Source: UBA6022 sp038319685 (GTDB lineage Bacteria > Patescibacteriota > Saccharimonadia > Saccharimonadales > Saccharimonadaceae). From it: a stretch of DNA of 64,000 nt. The stretch is taken from contig JBBQDN010000001.1 in assembly GCA_038319685.1 (NCBI GenBank), positions 1 to 64,000 of the forward strand, written 5' to 3'. Position 1 is the first letter of the stretch. Each line of letters opens with the position of its first letter. Positions 1-9,357 of the stretch are shown one piece after another. The position numbers were made by a program, and so were the translations under genes. The notes beneath the pieces were generated by a model. It worked only from the letters and a program-made list of their open reading frames with translations. It was not told where the DNA came from and ran no database searches.

Positions 1-125
1 ACCCTTTCAGGGATCGATCCATGACGGTTTCTTTTAGTTATTTGTCATGGACACGTCCTCGCGAACTATTCCAGTCTTTTTAACCGTCAGTCCTCGGGTC
101 GCTGCAGATGACCAGGCCCATAGCG
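1..125 (+). repeat. Structured dispersed repeat, copy I (truncated by window edge)
   Basis: Near-identical to 50200-50312 and 63673-63790. It contains the stem CCATGAC/GTCATGG with an 18-nt loop carrying TTTTAGTTAT, then ACACGTCCTCGC and the CTCGGGTCGCTGCAGATGACC block. It runs into a short pyrimidine-rich tail (about 126-160) and ends about 80 bp before the dnaX promoter. The left part of the element lies outside the window. Confidence 0.9.
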
Positions 126-207
126 CAAACTACCACATACCCCCTACCACTCGTGAGGTGAAAACAAAAACGTAAAAATCACGGCAGTATACGCATAAAA
201 TCACGTG

Positions 208-231
208 TATAATTGCCAGTATGAGCAGGGG
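208..231 (+). promoter_or_regulatory. dnaX -10 box and ribosome binding site
   Basis: TATAAT at 208-213 and AGGGG at 227-231, 8 nt before the ATG at 240. An upstream ATG at 221 is out of frame with dnaX and is ignored. Confidence 0.6.
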
Positions 232-239
232 AAACAAAC

Positions 240-1760
240 ATGTCTAAGGCGCTCTATCGGAAGTATCGCTCTAAAACGCTTGATGAAGTGGTCGGTCAAA
301 AACACGTTACCGATATTTTGTCGCGGTCATTAAAGCAAGGTAAAATTTCCCATGCCTACCTCCTCACCGGGCCGCGTGGCGTCGGTAAAACCTCAATCGC
401 CAGGATCTTGGCCCATGAAATTAATGGGCTGCCATACGACGAAGAACACACCCATTTAGACATTATCGAAATTGATGCCGCCAGCAATAATAGTGTCGAA
501 GACGTCCGTGATCTTCGTGACAAAGTTCAAATGGCACCCGTGTCGGCGAGTAAAAAAGTCTATATCATTGACGAAGTGCATATGCTATCAAAAGCTGCCT
601 TTAATGCACTCCTAAAAACCCTTGAGGAACCACCAGATCACGTTGTTTTTATCCTTGCGACGACCGATATTGATAAACTGCCGGCAACAATCATTAGCCG
701 AACACAGCGATTTGGATTTCACGCCATAGCCACCGTTGATGCGATCGCTCACTTGAAATATATCGCCAAACAAGAAAAAATGAAAATTAGCGACAGTGCG
801 ATCGAACTTATCGTCGCTCATGGTGATGGCAGTTTCCGTGACAGTATTAGTTTACTAGACCAACTCAGTAGTCTGGCCGATGATAAAGAAGGGATTAATA
901 GCGAATTAGTCGAGCATATTTTAGGACTTGCACCGGCAACAACTATAAAAAACCTATTAGATGCATACGACAGCAAAGATTTAGGTCAAATTATTGCAGT
1001 GCTTGATACCAGTGAGCAAGACGGCATAGAGCCTCGCACCCTTGGGATGCAACTGGTACGAACAATTCGGACATTAGTCGTTCAAAAACCACAGTATATC
1101 GCACTTCTTGATGCATTATTGACGGTGAATTCATCATCCCAACCACGCATCAAACTCCTGACCGTCCTGGCGTCCCATGCAGTACCAAAACCCAAGACCG
1201 TTGCGCTATCAGTGCCAAGTTCAGTCATCAGCGCACCACTAGTTGAGCTCGCAAAACAGGCGACCAAAAAGAAACCCGAAATGACACCAGCTGAACCAGC
1301 GGCGAGCCGCTCGGGTAGTACTTTGAGCAGTAGCCTGGACCCCATTTCCGACCCGACGCCGGGGCTCAAGTCGAAAGTAGCGGGAAGCAGTACTATGAAA
1401 AGTTCTGACCGAAGAGGCGACCATGACAAAACGAAACCTCCTGTCAACTTTAACTGGCAATCACTCATCGAACATACGCGTACTCATTTTGTCGCCGTTT
1501 ATAGCGTCCTTATAAAATGCACCCATGAATACGATGGCCAAACACTCACCATCTATACCAACAGCAAATTCTACAAAACCAAACTTGATGACACAAAACA
1601 TCGTATTAACCTTATGACAGCGCTCGAAGCAATCGGTGCGGTCGACGTAACAATCGAAATCGTGCCGACCGCCATACCACCAAAAGATAGCCAAGCAGCG
1701 GCCGTTGCTGCTATTATGGGTGGAGGAGAAGAGGTTGCAGTAGAAGGTCATGCCAGCTAA
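240..1760 (+). CDS. dnaX: DNA polymerase III subunit gamma/tau
   Basis: Clamp-loader ATPase that loads the sliding clamp at the replication fork. Walker A GPRGVGKTS lies at residues 44-52 and Walker B DEVH at 111-114, followed by the FNALLKTLEEPP segment typical of DnaX. The roughly 20-residue four-cysteine zinc module that normally sits between Walker A and the IEIDAAS segment is missing: residues 60-75 run straight from HEINGLP to LDIIEIDAAS with no cysteine. The C-terminal third is low-complexity and then a DnaX-like domain. The gene overlaps dnaB by 11 nt, so the two replication genes are probably co-transcribed. The family call is secure. Confidence 0.97.
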   Translation: MSKALYRKYRSKTLDEVVGQKHVTDILSRSLKQGKISHAYLLTGPRGVGKTSIARILAHEINGLPYDEEHTHLDIIEIDAASNNSVEDVRDLRDKVQMAPVSASKKVYIIDEVHMLSKAAFNALLKTLEEPPDHVVFILATTDIDKLPATIISRTQRFGFHAIATVDAIAHLKYIAKQEKMKISDSAIELIVAHGDGSFRDSISLLDQLSSLADDKEGINSELVEHILGLAPATTIKNLLDAYDSKDLGQIIAVLDTSEQDGIEPRTLGMQLVRTIRTLVVQKPQYIALLDALLTVNSSSQPRIKLLTVLASHAVPKPKTVALSVPSSVISAPLVELAKQATKKKPEMTPAEPAASRSGSTLSSSLDPISDPTPGLKSKVAGSSTMKSSDRRGDHDKTKPPVNFNWQSLIEHTRTHFVAVYSVLIKCTHEYDGQTLTIYTNSKFYKTKLDDTKHRINLMTALEAIGAVDVTIEIVPTAIPPKDSQAAAVAAIMGGGEEVAVEGHAS

Positions 1761-3096
1761 GGAAGTTGTCGCGGGGAAAGTTCCTCCACAAAACGTTGAC
1801 GCCGAGATGAGTTTGCTCGGTGCTGTTTTGATTGACGAAGAAACGCTTGCTGATATTTCCGAACACGTGACGCCAAAAGATTTTTACGACAAACGTCACG
1901 GACTTATTTTTGGTGGCATGATGCGCTTATACGAACACCATCGACCCGTCGACCTATTAACGCTCACTGACGAACTAAAGAAAAAGGATGAGCTTGAAAT
2001 TATCGGCGGATCGGCCTATCTGACCGAACTAACAAATTATGTTCCGACTGCTGCTCATGCCGAAGCGTATGCCGAAATGGTGTCGCTTAAAGCAGTTCGT
2101 CGTCGTTTAATCAAAGCCAGTACCGAAATCGCAGAACTTGGCTACGACGAAGACAACACCGCACAGGAACTACTGGGCAAGGCTGAGGCTGAATTATTCG
2201 CCGTCAGCGACCAAACACTCAAACAAGATCTCGTTAGTATCGAAAGTATTCTGACCGAAAGTTTCGACCGTATGGAAGAATTACACCGCAACAAAGGGGC
2301 ACTTCGCGGCGTCCGAACCGGTTGGCGTGATCTGGACAATATGACGGCAGGCCTGCAGCGATCCGACCTTATCATCCTTGCAGCTCGACCTGCTATGGGG
2401 AAAACGACGCTCGTTACCAATCTGGCCTACAATATTGCAACAGTGGCAAAACAACCAGTGCTTTTCTTTAGCTTGGAAATGAGCAAGGAACAGCTCGTCG
2501 ACCGCATGCTGGCCGACGCATCAGGAGTCGATGCGTGGAATATTCGTACTGGTAATTTATCTGATGATGACTTTTCAAAATTATCCGAAGCTATGGGTGA
2601 AATGGCTGAAGCACCAATTTTTATTGACGATACGCCTGGTGTCAGTGTCCTTGAAATGCGTACGAAAGCACGTCGTGCTGCACACGAACAGCCACTCGGC
2701 CTCATTATCGTTGACTACCTCCAGCTGATGCAGGGAAGTGGCAATAGTAATGGTAACCGTGTCCAAGAAGTAAGTGAGATTTCGCGTGGACTAAAACTCA
2801 TCGCCCGTGAACTGAACGTACCCGTGATTGGCCTGTCACAGCTATCACGTTCGGTTGAATCCCGCAGTCCGCAAATCCCTCAACTGTCCGACCTGCGTGA
2901 ATCAGGGTCGATCGAGCAAGACGCCGATATTGTCATGTTTATCTACCGTGAAGCCTACTATAATCCCGAAACAGAACGCGAAAATATCACCGATCTAATT
3001 ATTGCCAAACATCGTAACGGTCCGACCGGTAAAGTCGAGTTGTACTTCCACCCTGAACGACTGCGATTCATGTCACTCGACAAGCGCAGCGAGTAA
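1750..3096 (+). CDS. dnaB: Replicative DNA helicase DnaB
   Basis: Hexameric 5'-3' helicase of the replication fork. The N-terminal DnaB domain (about residues 10-115) is followed by the RecA-like motor, with Walker A ARPAMGKTT at 212-220, Walker B IIVDYLQLM around 319-327 and the C-terminal SDLRESGSIEQDAD motif. At 448 residues it has the usual length and shows no intein. The ATG at 1750 lies inside the end of dnaX, which suggests translational coupling. Confidence 0.98.
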   Translation: MPAKEVVAGKVPPQNVDAEMSLLGAVLIDEETLADISEHVTPKDFYDKRHGLIFGGMMRLYEHHRPVDLLTLTDELKKKDELEIIGGSAYLTELTNYVPTAAHAEAYAEMVSLKAVRRRLIKASTEIAELGYDEDNTAQELLGKAEAELFAVSDQTLKQDLVSIESILTESFDRMEELHRNKGALRGVRTGWRDLDNMTAGLQRSDLIILAARPAMGKTTLVTNLAYNIATVAKQPVLFFSLEMSKEQLVDRMLADASGVDAWNIRTGNLSDDDFSKLSEAMGEMAEAPIFIDDTPGVSVLEMRTKARRAAHEQPLGLIIVDYLQLMQGSGNSNGNRVQEVSEISRGLKLIARELNVPVIGLSQLSRSVESRSPQIPQLSDLRESGSIEQDADIVMFIYREAYYNPETERENITDLIIAKHRNGPTGKVELYFHPERLRFMSLDKRSE

Positions 3097-3101
3097 CGTG
3101 A

Positions 3102-3107
3102 TATAAT
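3102..3107 (+). promoter_or_regulatory. -10 box of the GT39-like gene
   Basis: TATAAT just after the dnaB stop and 12 nt before the ATG at 3120. No Shine-Dalgarno sequence is visible, so the leader would be very short. Confidence 0.5.
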
Positions 3108-3119
3108 CGTAAGTAATTT

Positions 3120-4565
3120 ATGACAAGGCTAGTCACCGAATTTCTGCTGTATCGATGGCGCTATATACTAGGATATACACTGGTTGGCGTTATTCTAGGT
3201 ATCCTGCTTATTCTTGCCGGACTTTATTCACCGGGTGGTCTGACAAACGGCGAAATGAACGCCAGTATCAAAGCAAGTCTGGTGTCGTACGATCATTTTG
3301 ATCCTGCTATGATCGTCAACCTACCTCTCAGCCTTCTGCAAAAAGCAAGTTTTTCACTGTTTGGCGTGACGATGCTCGGTATTAAACTGCCCTCACTAAT
3401 GCTTGGTTTTCTGGCAATCGTTGGGTTGCTGCCACTACTCATGATCTGGTTTCGGCAAAATGTGGCACTTATCACCATCATTTTGGTTATTACGACAGGC
3501 CAATTCTTGTTTGTGGCCCAAAGCGCAACAGCCGGAATTTTGTATATTTTCTATCCCGTATGGATCCTTTTGGCTGCAACGATGATTGCACGCCACGCGA
3601 AGTTTTTGATCGTATGGAAAATACTTCTTTTTCTGCTGGCGGCATTAAGCTTATATACACCACTGAGTATTTACATTTTTATTGCCATGGGACTTGCAGC
3701 CATCCTTCATCCGCATCTACGCTATCTCGTTCGACGGCTTTCGCCAACCAGGACTGCAGTTGCAGCAACCTTAGGGATTATCATTATCGCACCTCTTATC
3801 TACGCGATCGTTAAAAATCCATATACCGGACTAACACTCATCGGCATACCAGATAAGTGGCCGTCGCTCACTGACAATCTCGTTCTTCTTTACCAGCAGT
3901 ACTTTGATTTTACTGTACCTCATTCGGGAGTCGTCATGAGTCCCGTGTACGGCATGGGATCGATGGCACTTATCTTACTCGGTATATTTAGACTTTTTAC
4001 TACAAAATACACCGCGCGAAGTTATATCATTAGTACTTGGTTTTTATTCATCATCCCAATTGTTGTTATTAGCCCGCAATATGCGAATATCGTATTTGTC
4101 CCAATGGTCTTACTGCTAGCCATGGGTGTCTATACGCTCATAACCTATTGGTATAGACTCTTTCCGAAAAACCCGTATGCGCGCATTGTTGGGTTGATCC
4201 CACTCACAATTCTGGTTGTTAGCATGACGCTTTCTGGCGTCGAAAGGTACATGTACGGGTATCATTATGACCCAATGATTGCTCGAAATTTTTCACAAGA
4301 TATCAAATTACTCAATAAACAAATTCGTCAAACCGGTACGCTCACGTTGGTAGTAAGCCAGGGTGAAAAATCGTTCTATGATGTCGTCGCAAAATACAAT
4401 TCAAAACTTACTGTTACTCCTACTATTACAATGACCGGTCCCGTACTTGTAACCAATGCTGCCAAAAAAATCTCACCTATCACCGCAGAGCCCGATCTCG
4501 TCATTACCGATCGTCAGTCGGCTGATGCTGATCGTTTTTACCTCTACAAAAATGGCTCAAAATAA
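3120..4565 (+). CDS. Polytopic membrane protein, GT39-like glycosyltransferase family
   Basis: A 481-residue protein with about ten hydrophobic segments. After the first membrane segment comes a polar loop, SPGGLTNGEMNAS (about residues 37-49), with an acidic residue placed as in the catalytic first loop of GT39/ArnT-type polyprenyl-phosphate sugar transferases. The C-terminal 110 residues are soluble and would be extracytoplasmic. The expected role is transfer of a sugar from a lipid carrier to a cell-surface acceptor; donor and acceptor cannot be told. It lies between dnaB and ybaB with its own promoter. The family assignment is an inference from topology and one loop motif. Confidence 0.6.
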   Translation: MTRLVTEFLLYRWRYILGYTLVGVILGILLILAGLYSPGGLTNGEMNASIKASLVSYDHFDPAMIVNLPLSLLQKASFSLFGVTMLGIKLPSLMLGFLAIVGLLPLLMIWFRQNVALITIILVITTGQFLFVAQSATAGILYIFYPVWILLAATMIARHAKFLIVWKILLFLLAALSLYTPLSIYIFIAMGLAAILHPHLRYLVRRLSPTRTAVAATLGIIIIAPLIYAIVKNPYTGLTLIGIPDKWPSLTDNLVLLYQQYFDFTVPHSGVVMSPVYGMGSMALILLGIFRLFTTKYTARSYIISTWFLFIIPIVVISPQYANIVFVPMVLLLAMGVYTLITYWYRLFPKNPYARIVGLIPLTILVVSMTLSGVERYMYGYHYDPMIARNFSQDIKLLNKQIRQTGTLTLVVSQGEKSFYDVVAKYNSKLTVTPTITMTGPVLVTNAAKKISPITAEPDLVITDRQSADADRFYLYKNGSK

Positions 4566-4604
4566 CGTATAATATGTTGAGTAAACTGACGGAGGATACT
4601 TATT

Positions 4605-4895
4605 ATGGCATTTGACCAAGTAAAGATGTTGAACGAACTGCGTAAAGCGCAAAAAGATCTTAAAAAGCAAATTATTGAAGTCGAAGCAGGTGATGGTGCT
4701 GTCGTCGTGCAAGTAACTGGTGAACTCAAGGTTCAAAGTATTAAAATTGATCCAGCTCAGGTTGACCTTGATGATATCGAAGAACTAGAACACTGGCTAG
4801 AAATTGCAATTCGCGATGGCCTCGCAAAAGCCCAAGAAGTCGCTGCAGAAAAGATGAAACCTCTGATGGGTGGACTCGGCAATCTAGGTCTGTAG
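4605..4895 (+). CDS. YbaB/EbfC family nucleoid-associated protein
   Basis: A 96-residue protein with the YbaB layout: an N-terminal helix rich in Lys and Glu, a central beta hairpin (VQVTGELKVQSIKIDP) and a C-terminal helix ending in a Gly-rich tail. YbaB proteins are dimers that bind DNA and are usually encoded next to recR and dnaX, as here: recR starts 6 nt downstream. GGAGG lies 10 nt before the ATG and a TATAAT-like box is at about 4568-4573. Confidence 0.92.
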   Translation: MAFDQVKMLNELRKAQKDLKKQIIEVEAGDGAVVVQVTGELKVQSIKIDPAQVDLDDIEELEHWLEIAIRDGLAKAQEVAAEKMKPLMGGLGNLGL

Positions 4896-4901
4896 GCTAT
4901 T

Positions 4902-5519
4902 TTGAGTCGGCAATTACTCCCAACTGCATTAATACGTGTCATCGAAGAGTTGGGGCGTTTACCAGGCGTTGGTGCACGCACGGCAGAACGCTATGCGTAT
5001 TATTTGCTTCGTGCCGACAGTCATGCGGTAAGTAAGATTGCCCACACGATAGAAGTGCTTCATAGTGGCGTCAAAGAATGTCCCGTCACATTCGCACTGA
5101 TTGATGCCAGCGAAAACGTATCGACATTATACAGTGATCCTGATCGTGATAAAAAGTTAATTGCGGTTGTCGAAGAACCGCTCGATATCGTCGCGCTGGA
5201 ACGAACAAATCAATTTCATGGCACCTACCATGTACTCGGCGGAGCTATTTCCCCCATTGACGGTATCGGTCCAGAAAAATTACATATCCCCGAACTGATT
5301 AAGCGACTCGTCGATGATGATGTCGAAGAAATTATTATTGCAACCAATGCCAGTGTCGAAGGCGAATCAACTGCATTATTTTTGCAGCGATATATCAAAG
5401 ATCATGGGATTACTGTCAAAATGAGCCGACTAGCACGTGGCATCCCCGTCGGCGTCGACCTAGAATATGCCGATCAGATTACTTTAAGCCATGCGCTTGA
5501 GGGAAGACGAGAGCTTTAA
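4902..5519 (+). CDS. recR: Recombination mediator RecR, zinc finger lost
   Basis: RecR, with RecF and RecO, loads RecA at single-strand gaps. The helix-hairpin-helix LGRLPGVGARTAERYAYYLL is near residues 14-33 and the TOPRIM domain (VVEEPLDIVALE, then YHVLGGAISPIDGIGPE) follows. Between them RecR normally carries a CxxC-type zinc finger of four cysteines; here the segment after VKECPV has only one cysteine and no metal site. The start is TTG at 4902, the only start that keeps the N-terminal LLPTALIRVIEELGRLPG helix intact. It sits 6 nt after ybaB. Confidence 0.95.
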   Translation: MSRQLLPTALIRVIEELGRLPGVGARTAERYAYYLLRADSHAVSKIAHTIEVLHSGVKECPVTFALIDASENVSTLYSDPDRDKKLIAVVEEPLDIVALERTNQFHGTYHVLGGAISPIDGIGPEKLHIPELIKRLVDDDVEEIIIATNASVEGESTALFLQRYIKDHGITVKMSRLARGIPVGVDLEYADQITLSHALEGRREL

Positions 5520-5520
5520 T

Positions 5521-5572
5521 CCTTTGAACGGGCGAAAGGGGCAGTTCAATGCTGCGTTCGTTCGTTCAAAGG
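5521..5572 (+). other. Long inverted repeat after recR
   Basis: CCTTTGAACG (5521-5530) and CGTTCAAAGG (5563-5572) pair perfectly. The 32-nt interior can form a second small hairpin, GCAG(TTCAATG)CTGC. It begins one base after the recR stop codon and lacks a T-run, so it is more likely a processing or stability structure than a terminator. Confidence 0.6.
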
Positions 5573-5586
5573 AACACTTCGTAAGA

Positions 5587-5624
5587 CGCCTGCTCCATCA
5601 TAGAAGAGCGGGCGTTTTGCTTTT
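5587..5624 (+). terminator. Rho-independent terminator after recR
   Basis: CGCCTGCTC/GAGCGGGCG stem (one G-T pair) followed by TTTTGCTTTT. It separates the recR transcript from the DHH gene, which has its own -10 box at 5629. Confidence 0.75.
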
Positions 5625-5628
5625 CTGG

Positions 5629-5641
5629 TACAATAAAAGGA
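5629..5641 (+). promoter_or_regulatory. Leaderless promoter of the DHH gene
   Basis: TACAAT at 5629-5634 ends 7 nt before the ATG at 5642, which puts the expected transcription start at the start codon. Confidence 0.6.
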
Positions 5642-6634
5642 ATGTTTACTCCTGCAATTCAATGTATTACTAGCGCAAAAAAAATTATCGTCATCCAGGC
5701 GGAAAATCCTGATGGTGATTCACTTGGAAGTTCACTAGCGCTCGAAGAAATCTTGAGCGACCTTGGCAAAGAAGTCATCCTATACTGTCCAATCGAAACA
5801 CCGACCTACATGCGCTATATCGTTGGCTGGGACAGGGTCGTGAACGATTTTGACGCCAGTGCCGACCTCGCTATTATCGTCGATACAAGTGCCGACGTTT
5901 TAATCACAAAAGTGCTCGAAACACGTGGTGTCCGAAGTTTTCTTGAGTCACATCCCGTACTGGTCATCGATCACCACACGACCGATTCAAATCTCAGTTT
6001 TGAACACACTATGCTAGCCAGTAGCGCCGTTGCGACTGGTGAACTACTGTACGAACTAGCGGTCGCAGCAAACTGGACAATCAACCAACAAGCAGCTGAA
6101 AATATGCTCGTCGGCATACTGTCTGATAGCCTGGGTCTGACAACCCAGAACGTATCGTCTCGTACCTTTGCTATCGTCGGAATGCTAACCGATTTAGGCG
6201 CATCGGTACCAGCAATCGAAGCTCGTCGACGTGAGTTCATGAAAAAGTCACCCGAAATTCTGGCCTACAAAGGCGAATTGATCGGGAGAATTCAGTATCT
6301 TTTGGGTGGAAAATTAGCGATCGTCCATATCCCATGGGAAGATATTCAAAAATACAGCCACCAATACAATCCAAGCGTCCTTGTGCTGGACGAAATGCGT
6401 CTGGTTGAAGGTGTCGAAATCGGTGTCGCTATCAAAACCTATCCTGATGGCAAAGTAACCGGTAAACTAAGGGCAAACATCCCAATTGCCGAACAAGTTG
6501 CAGGATTTTTTGGTGGTGGTGGCCACAAATATGCCAGTGGCTTCCGTGCATACGAAGATTACGATACTATTGTTTCAGAACTAGTAACCGCAACTGACAA
6601 GGCTTTACACGACTATGACGCTCCAACTGCATAA
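5642..6634 (+). CDS. DHH/DHHA1 family phosphoesterase (NrnA-like)
   Basis: A 330-residue protein with the DHH-family motifs in order: NPDGDSLGS (residues 23-31), an aspartate-rich VDTS segment near 80, the signature DHH in VLVIDHH near 107, and the DHHA1 motif GGGGHKYASGF near 296. These bind two metal ions. Family members such as NrnA degrade nanoRNA and dephosphorylate pAp; others cleave c-di-AMP. Without the GGDEF and PAS domains of GdpP, an NrnA-like role is the best guess. It overlaps cysS by 20 nt. Confidence 0.88.
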   Translation: MFTPAIQCITSAKKIIVIQAENPDGDSLGSSLALEEILSDLGKEVILYCPIETPTYMRYIVGWDRVVNDFDASADLAIIVDTSADVLITKVLETRGVRSFLESHPVLVIDHHTTDSNLSFEHTMLASSAVATGELLYELAVAANWTINQQAAENMLVGILSDSLGLTTQNVSSRTFAIVGMLTDLGASVPAIEARRREFMKKSPEILAYKGELIGRIQYLLGGKLAIVHIPWEDIQKYSHQYNPSVLVLDEMRLVEGVEIGVAIKTYPDGKVTGKLRANIPIAEQVAGFFGGGGHKYASGFRAYEDYDTIVSELVTATDKALHDYDAPTA

Positions 6635-8114
6635 TACACTCACCAAAAAAACTGAAGTATTCGCGCCCAAATCCGACAATACTGTTAAGCTATATACCTG
6701 TGGCCCGACTGTCTATGATTACCTTCATGTCGGCAACTGGTCGGCATATATCTACTGGGATACATTAGTACGAACATTGATTGCTAACGATTTTTCTGTT
6801 GATCGAGTTATGAATATCACTGATGTTGGGCATCTCGTCAGTGACGCTGACGACGGGGAAGACAAGCTTGAAAAAGGTGCCCGTCGTGAAGGCAAAACAG
6901 CATGGGATGTCGCGACGTTTTACGGCAATGATTTCATCACTGGTATGAAACGACTGAATCTTATTGCTCCCGAACACATCACTAAAGCGACAGAATATAT
7001 TCCTCAGCAACTCGATCTTGTCCGGAAGCTGAAAGAAAAAGGTTTCACCTACCAAATCGATGATGGTATATATTTTGATACAGCAAAATTTCCTACTTAC
7101 GCTGACTTTGCCGGACTCGACCTCGACGCACAGCAGGCCGGTGCCCGAGTCGCATTGAACGAACAAAAGCGTCACGCAGCTGATTTTGCACTTTGGAAAT
7201 TCACTCCAGCAGGCGAGAAGCGTGATATGGAATGGGAGACGCCCGCGGAGTTAGTAGAAGATGGGAGATGGAAGATGGAAGATGGCGAAAGAAGAGCCAA
7301 TAGCCACCTTCCAGATTCCAATAGCCAACCCATGGGCTTCCCCGGCTGGCACTTGGAATGTAGCGCCATGGCAATGAGTATCCTCGGAAACACCCTCGAT
7401 ATTCATACTGGCGGTATCGACCATATTCCCGTTCACCACACCAATGAAATCGCCCAGTCCGAAGCGGCAAGTGGCGTCACGTTTAGTAATTATTGGCTAC
7501 ATAATAACCACCTCAAAGTTGAGGGAACAAAGATTAGCAAAAGCTTATCAAATGGGTATACGCTTGATACTCTCGAAAAGCGTGGCTACAGTCCACTCGA
7601 CTACAGATTATTTGTTTTGCAAAGTCACTACAGAAGTGAAAGTAACTTCACATTCGAGAATTTAACGGGTGCCAAAAACCGTCGTCATAACTGGCGTAAC
7701 ATTGCCGCACTCCGCCATCAAACACACGACACACTAACTGATGATAGCCAGAAGGAAATCTCACTCCGAGCGGCTCCTCAGGCACTCCTCGAAGCACTCA
7801 ATGATGACCTCAACACACCACGCGCACTGACGATTATCGATCAAGCGTTTGCGGAGTTTGACGGGGTTTCAATTACAGATATTCATCAAAGTGGACTCGG
7901 TCAACTCCTTGAACAAATCGACAAACTCCTCGGTCTCGCACTTATCGAATCGACACCTGATATCACAGACGGACAAAAACAACTGGTAGTACAGCGTCAG
8001 CGAGCTCGTGAGGACAAAAACTGGACCGAGTCGGATCGTATTCGTGATGAACTCGCAAAAAACGGTATCACTATTCGCGATACTGTTCACGGCCCAATTT
8101 GGGAATATATCTAA
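6615..8114 (+). CDS. cysS: Cysteinyl-tRNA synthetase with a repeat-derived insertion
   Basis: Class I synthetase that charges tRNA-Cys. CGPTVYDYLHVGN holds the first zinc cysteine (C29) and the HIGH-type motif (HVGN). The second zinc cysteine is in WHLECSAM, and HHTNE supplies the other ligands; KISKS is the KMSKS loop (about residue 310). All catalytic and zinc residues are kept. Between EWETPAELV and GFPGWHLECSAM (about residues 211-239) is an extra Glu/Arg/Ser-rich stretch of about 27 residues where the family has a short SPWG-type turn. Its DNA matches the low-complexity tail of the dispersed repeat. The reading frame is intact, so the enzyme is probably functional. It overlaps the DHH gene by 20 nt. 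Confidence 0.96.
   Translation: MTLQLHNTLTKKTEVFAPKSDNTVKLYTCGPTVYDYLHVGNWSAYIYWDTLVRTLIANDFSVDRVMNITDVGHLVSDADDGEDKLEKGARREGKTAWDVATFYGNDFITGMKRLNLIAPEHITKATEYIPQQLDLVRKLKEKGFTYQIDDGIYFDTAKFPTYADFAGLDLDAQQAGARVALNEQKRHAADFALWKFTPAGEKRDMEWETPAELVEDGRWKMEDGERRANSHLPDSNSQPMGFPGWHLECSAMAMSILGNTLDIHTGGIDHIPVHHTNEIAQSEAASGVTFSNYWLHNNHLKVEGTKISKSLSNGYTLDTLEKRGYSPLDYRLFVLQSHYRSESNFTFENLTGAKNRRHNWRNIAALRHQTHDTLTDDSQKEISLRAAPQALLEALNDDLNTPRALTIIDQAFAEFDGVSITDIHQSGLGQLLEQIDKLLGLALIESTPDITDGQKQLVVQRQRAREDKNWTESDRIRDELAKNGITIRDTVHGPIWEYI
7246..7332 (-). repeat. Low-complexity repeat tail inserted in cysS
   Basis: The tandem-like GATGGGAGATGGAAGATGG stretch and the following GAAGATGGCGA match, in reverse complement, the CCATCTTCCATCTCCCATC and CTCGCCATCTTCC tracts at 50336-50385 and 63810-63905. 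Its length keeps the cysS frame open. Confidence 0.75.
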
Positions 8115-8157
8115 CTTCGGACCTTACCACATAGCAAGACGTGGTGGGAGCTAATAT

Positions 8158-9309
8158 TTATACTTCCTGAACTTGTTCCTGGTCTTTGCCTCGTATTTTT
8201 TTGACTAATTTTGTCACGGCGTTATCACTCTGGGCACGATTACGTTTCGCGCGTTCCATGTAATCTTCGACTAACACCTTCATACAGCCGGCAATCGGGA
8301 TCGAAATAATACCTCCAGCAAGCCCAAATACATACAGCCCAATCGTAATAGATACGAGTACCGCCAGGGCAGATAGTTCAACGCGTTTTGACTGAATAGT
8401 CGGTGCGATAAAGTTATTTTCAATCTGCTGGTAAATGATAAAGTAAATCGCAAATATAATACCGGCCGAAACACTGTTCAGCGCGAGTAGCAAGCTAATA
8501 ATGATACCCCCAATAGTTGCACCAAACATCGGCACAAGCGACAATACGAACGCGATAGCAGCAGATGGCAGTGCAAGGTTTAATGGCATATTGAAAATCA
8601 AACACAGAATAAATACAACTACTCCGGTAAAAAACGAGCCGATAGCAGAAACCGTCAGTGCACCAGTCACATATCCGGTGACGACGTTATACATACGATC
8701 TGCAAGCTTGCGGTGCGATTCCATACGCTGTTTGTTGTTGTAGACGCCCCATAAACGATCCAGCCACACAGGACCTTCAATAAGCATCAAAAATGATAGA
8801 ACAAGTACGAGGAAAGTTGCTGTAACAACAGAAAATACCGATCCAAGCCCGTTTAAAAGCGTTGCACCAGCATTTGTCGCCCACCCAGACGCACTGTTTT
8901 TAACACTTGCAAGTGCGCCGTCAAGCTGAGATTGGAGGTTATGTTCGACAATAAACGTATTGAGTCCTTGCCATTGTGATGTTAGGCTGCTAAAAACTGC
9001 CGGAAGCGTTTCAATAAACTTGGCCGTTTGCTCGACGATAGGTGGAACAACGAGGAATATAAAAACACCCAGCAAAAGCACGACGACGACATAGGCAATC
9101 GCAGTCGCACCGACACGGCTTTTACCAGGAAGTATTTTTGCGACATGGCTGACAGGACCGTTCAGTGCCATCGCCAAAAAAAACGCGGCACCGATAATAA
9201 TCAGCGCAGATAACGCACTATAAATCGCCAAAATAGCGAGCGCAAATCCAATAACTACTAACCAAAAACGAACAAACGTTTTTGTATCTATTTCTATTCG
9301 TACATTCAT
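8158..9309 (-). CDS. AI-2E family transporter (PerM/TqsA-like)
   Basis: A 383-residue protein with about eight membrane segments. The C-terminal half has the family hallmarks: a PMFGATIGG loop, a QQIENNFIAPTIQSK segment and a GLAGGIISIPIAG end. Members export autoinducer-2, organic acids or sodium ions; the substrate cannot be predicted here. The ATG at 9309 is preferred over the upstream GTG at 9318 because GAGG lies 8 nt before the ATG but overlaps the GTG. TATAAT is at 9333-9338 on this strand. Confidence 0.88.
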   Translation of the reverse strand: MNVRIEIDTKTFVRFWLVVIGFALAILAIYSALSALIIIGAAFFLAMALNGPVSHVAKILPGKSRVGATAIAYVVVVLLLGVFIFLVVPPIVEQTAKFIETLPAVFSSLTSQWQGLNTFIVEHNLQSQLDGALASVKNSASGWATNAGATLLNGLGSVFSVVTATFLVLVLSFLMLIEGPVWLDRLWGVYNNKQRMESHRKLADRMYNVVTGYVTGALTVSAIGSFFTGVVVFILCLIFNMPLNLALPSAAIAFVLSLVPMFGATIGGIIISLLLALNSVSAGIIFAIYFIIYQQIENNFIAPTIQSKRVELSALAVLVSITIGLYVFGLAGGIISIPIAGCMKVLVEDYMERAKRNRAQSDNAVTKLVKKIRGKDQEQVQEV

Positions 9310-9357
9310 CGCATACACCTCACTTTCCTTGCATTATAGCATAGAACTAACTGTGTT

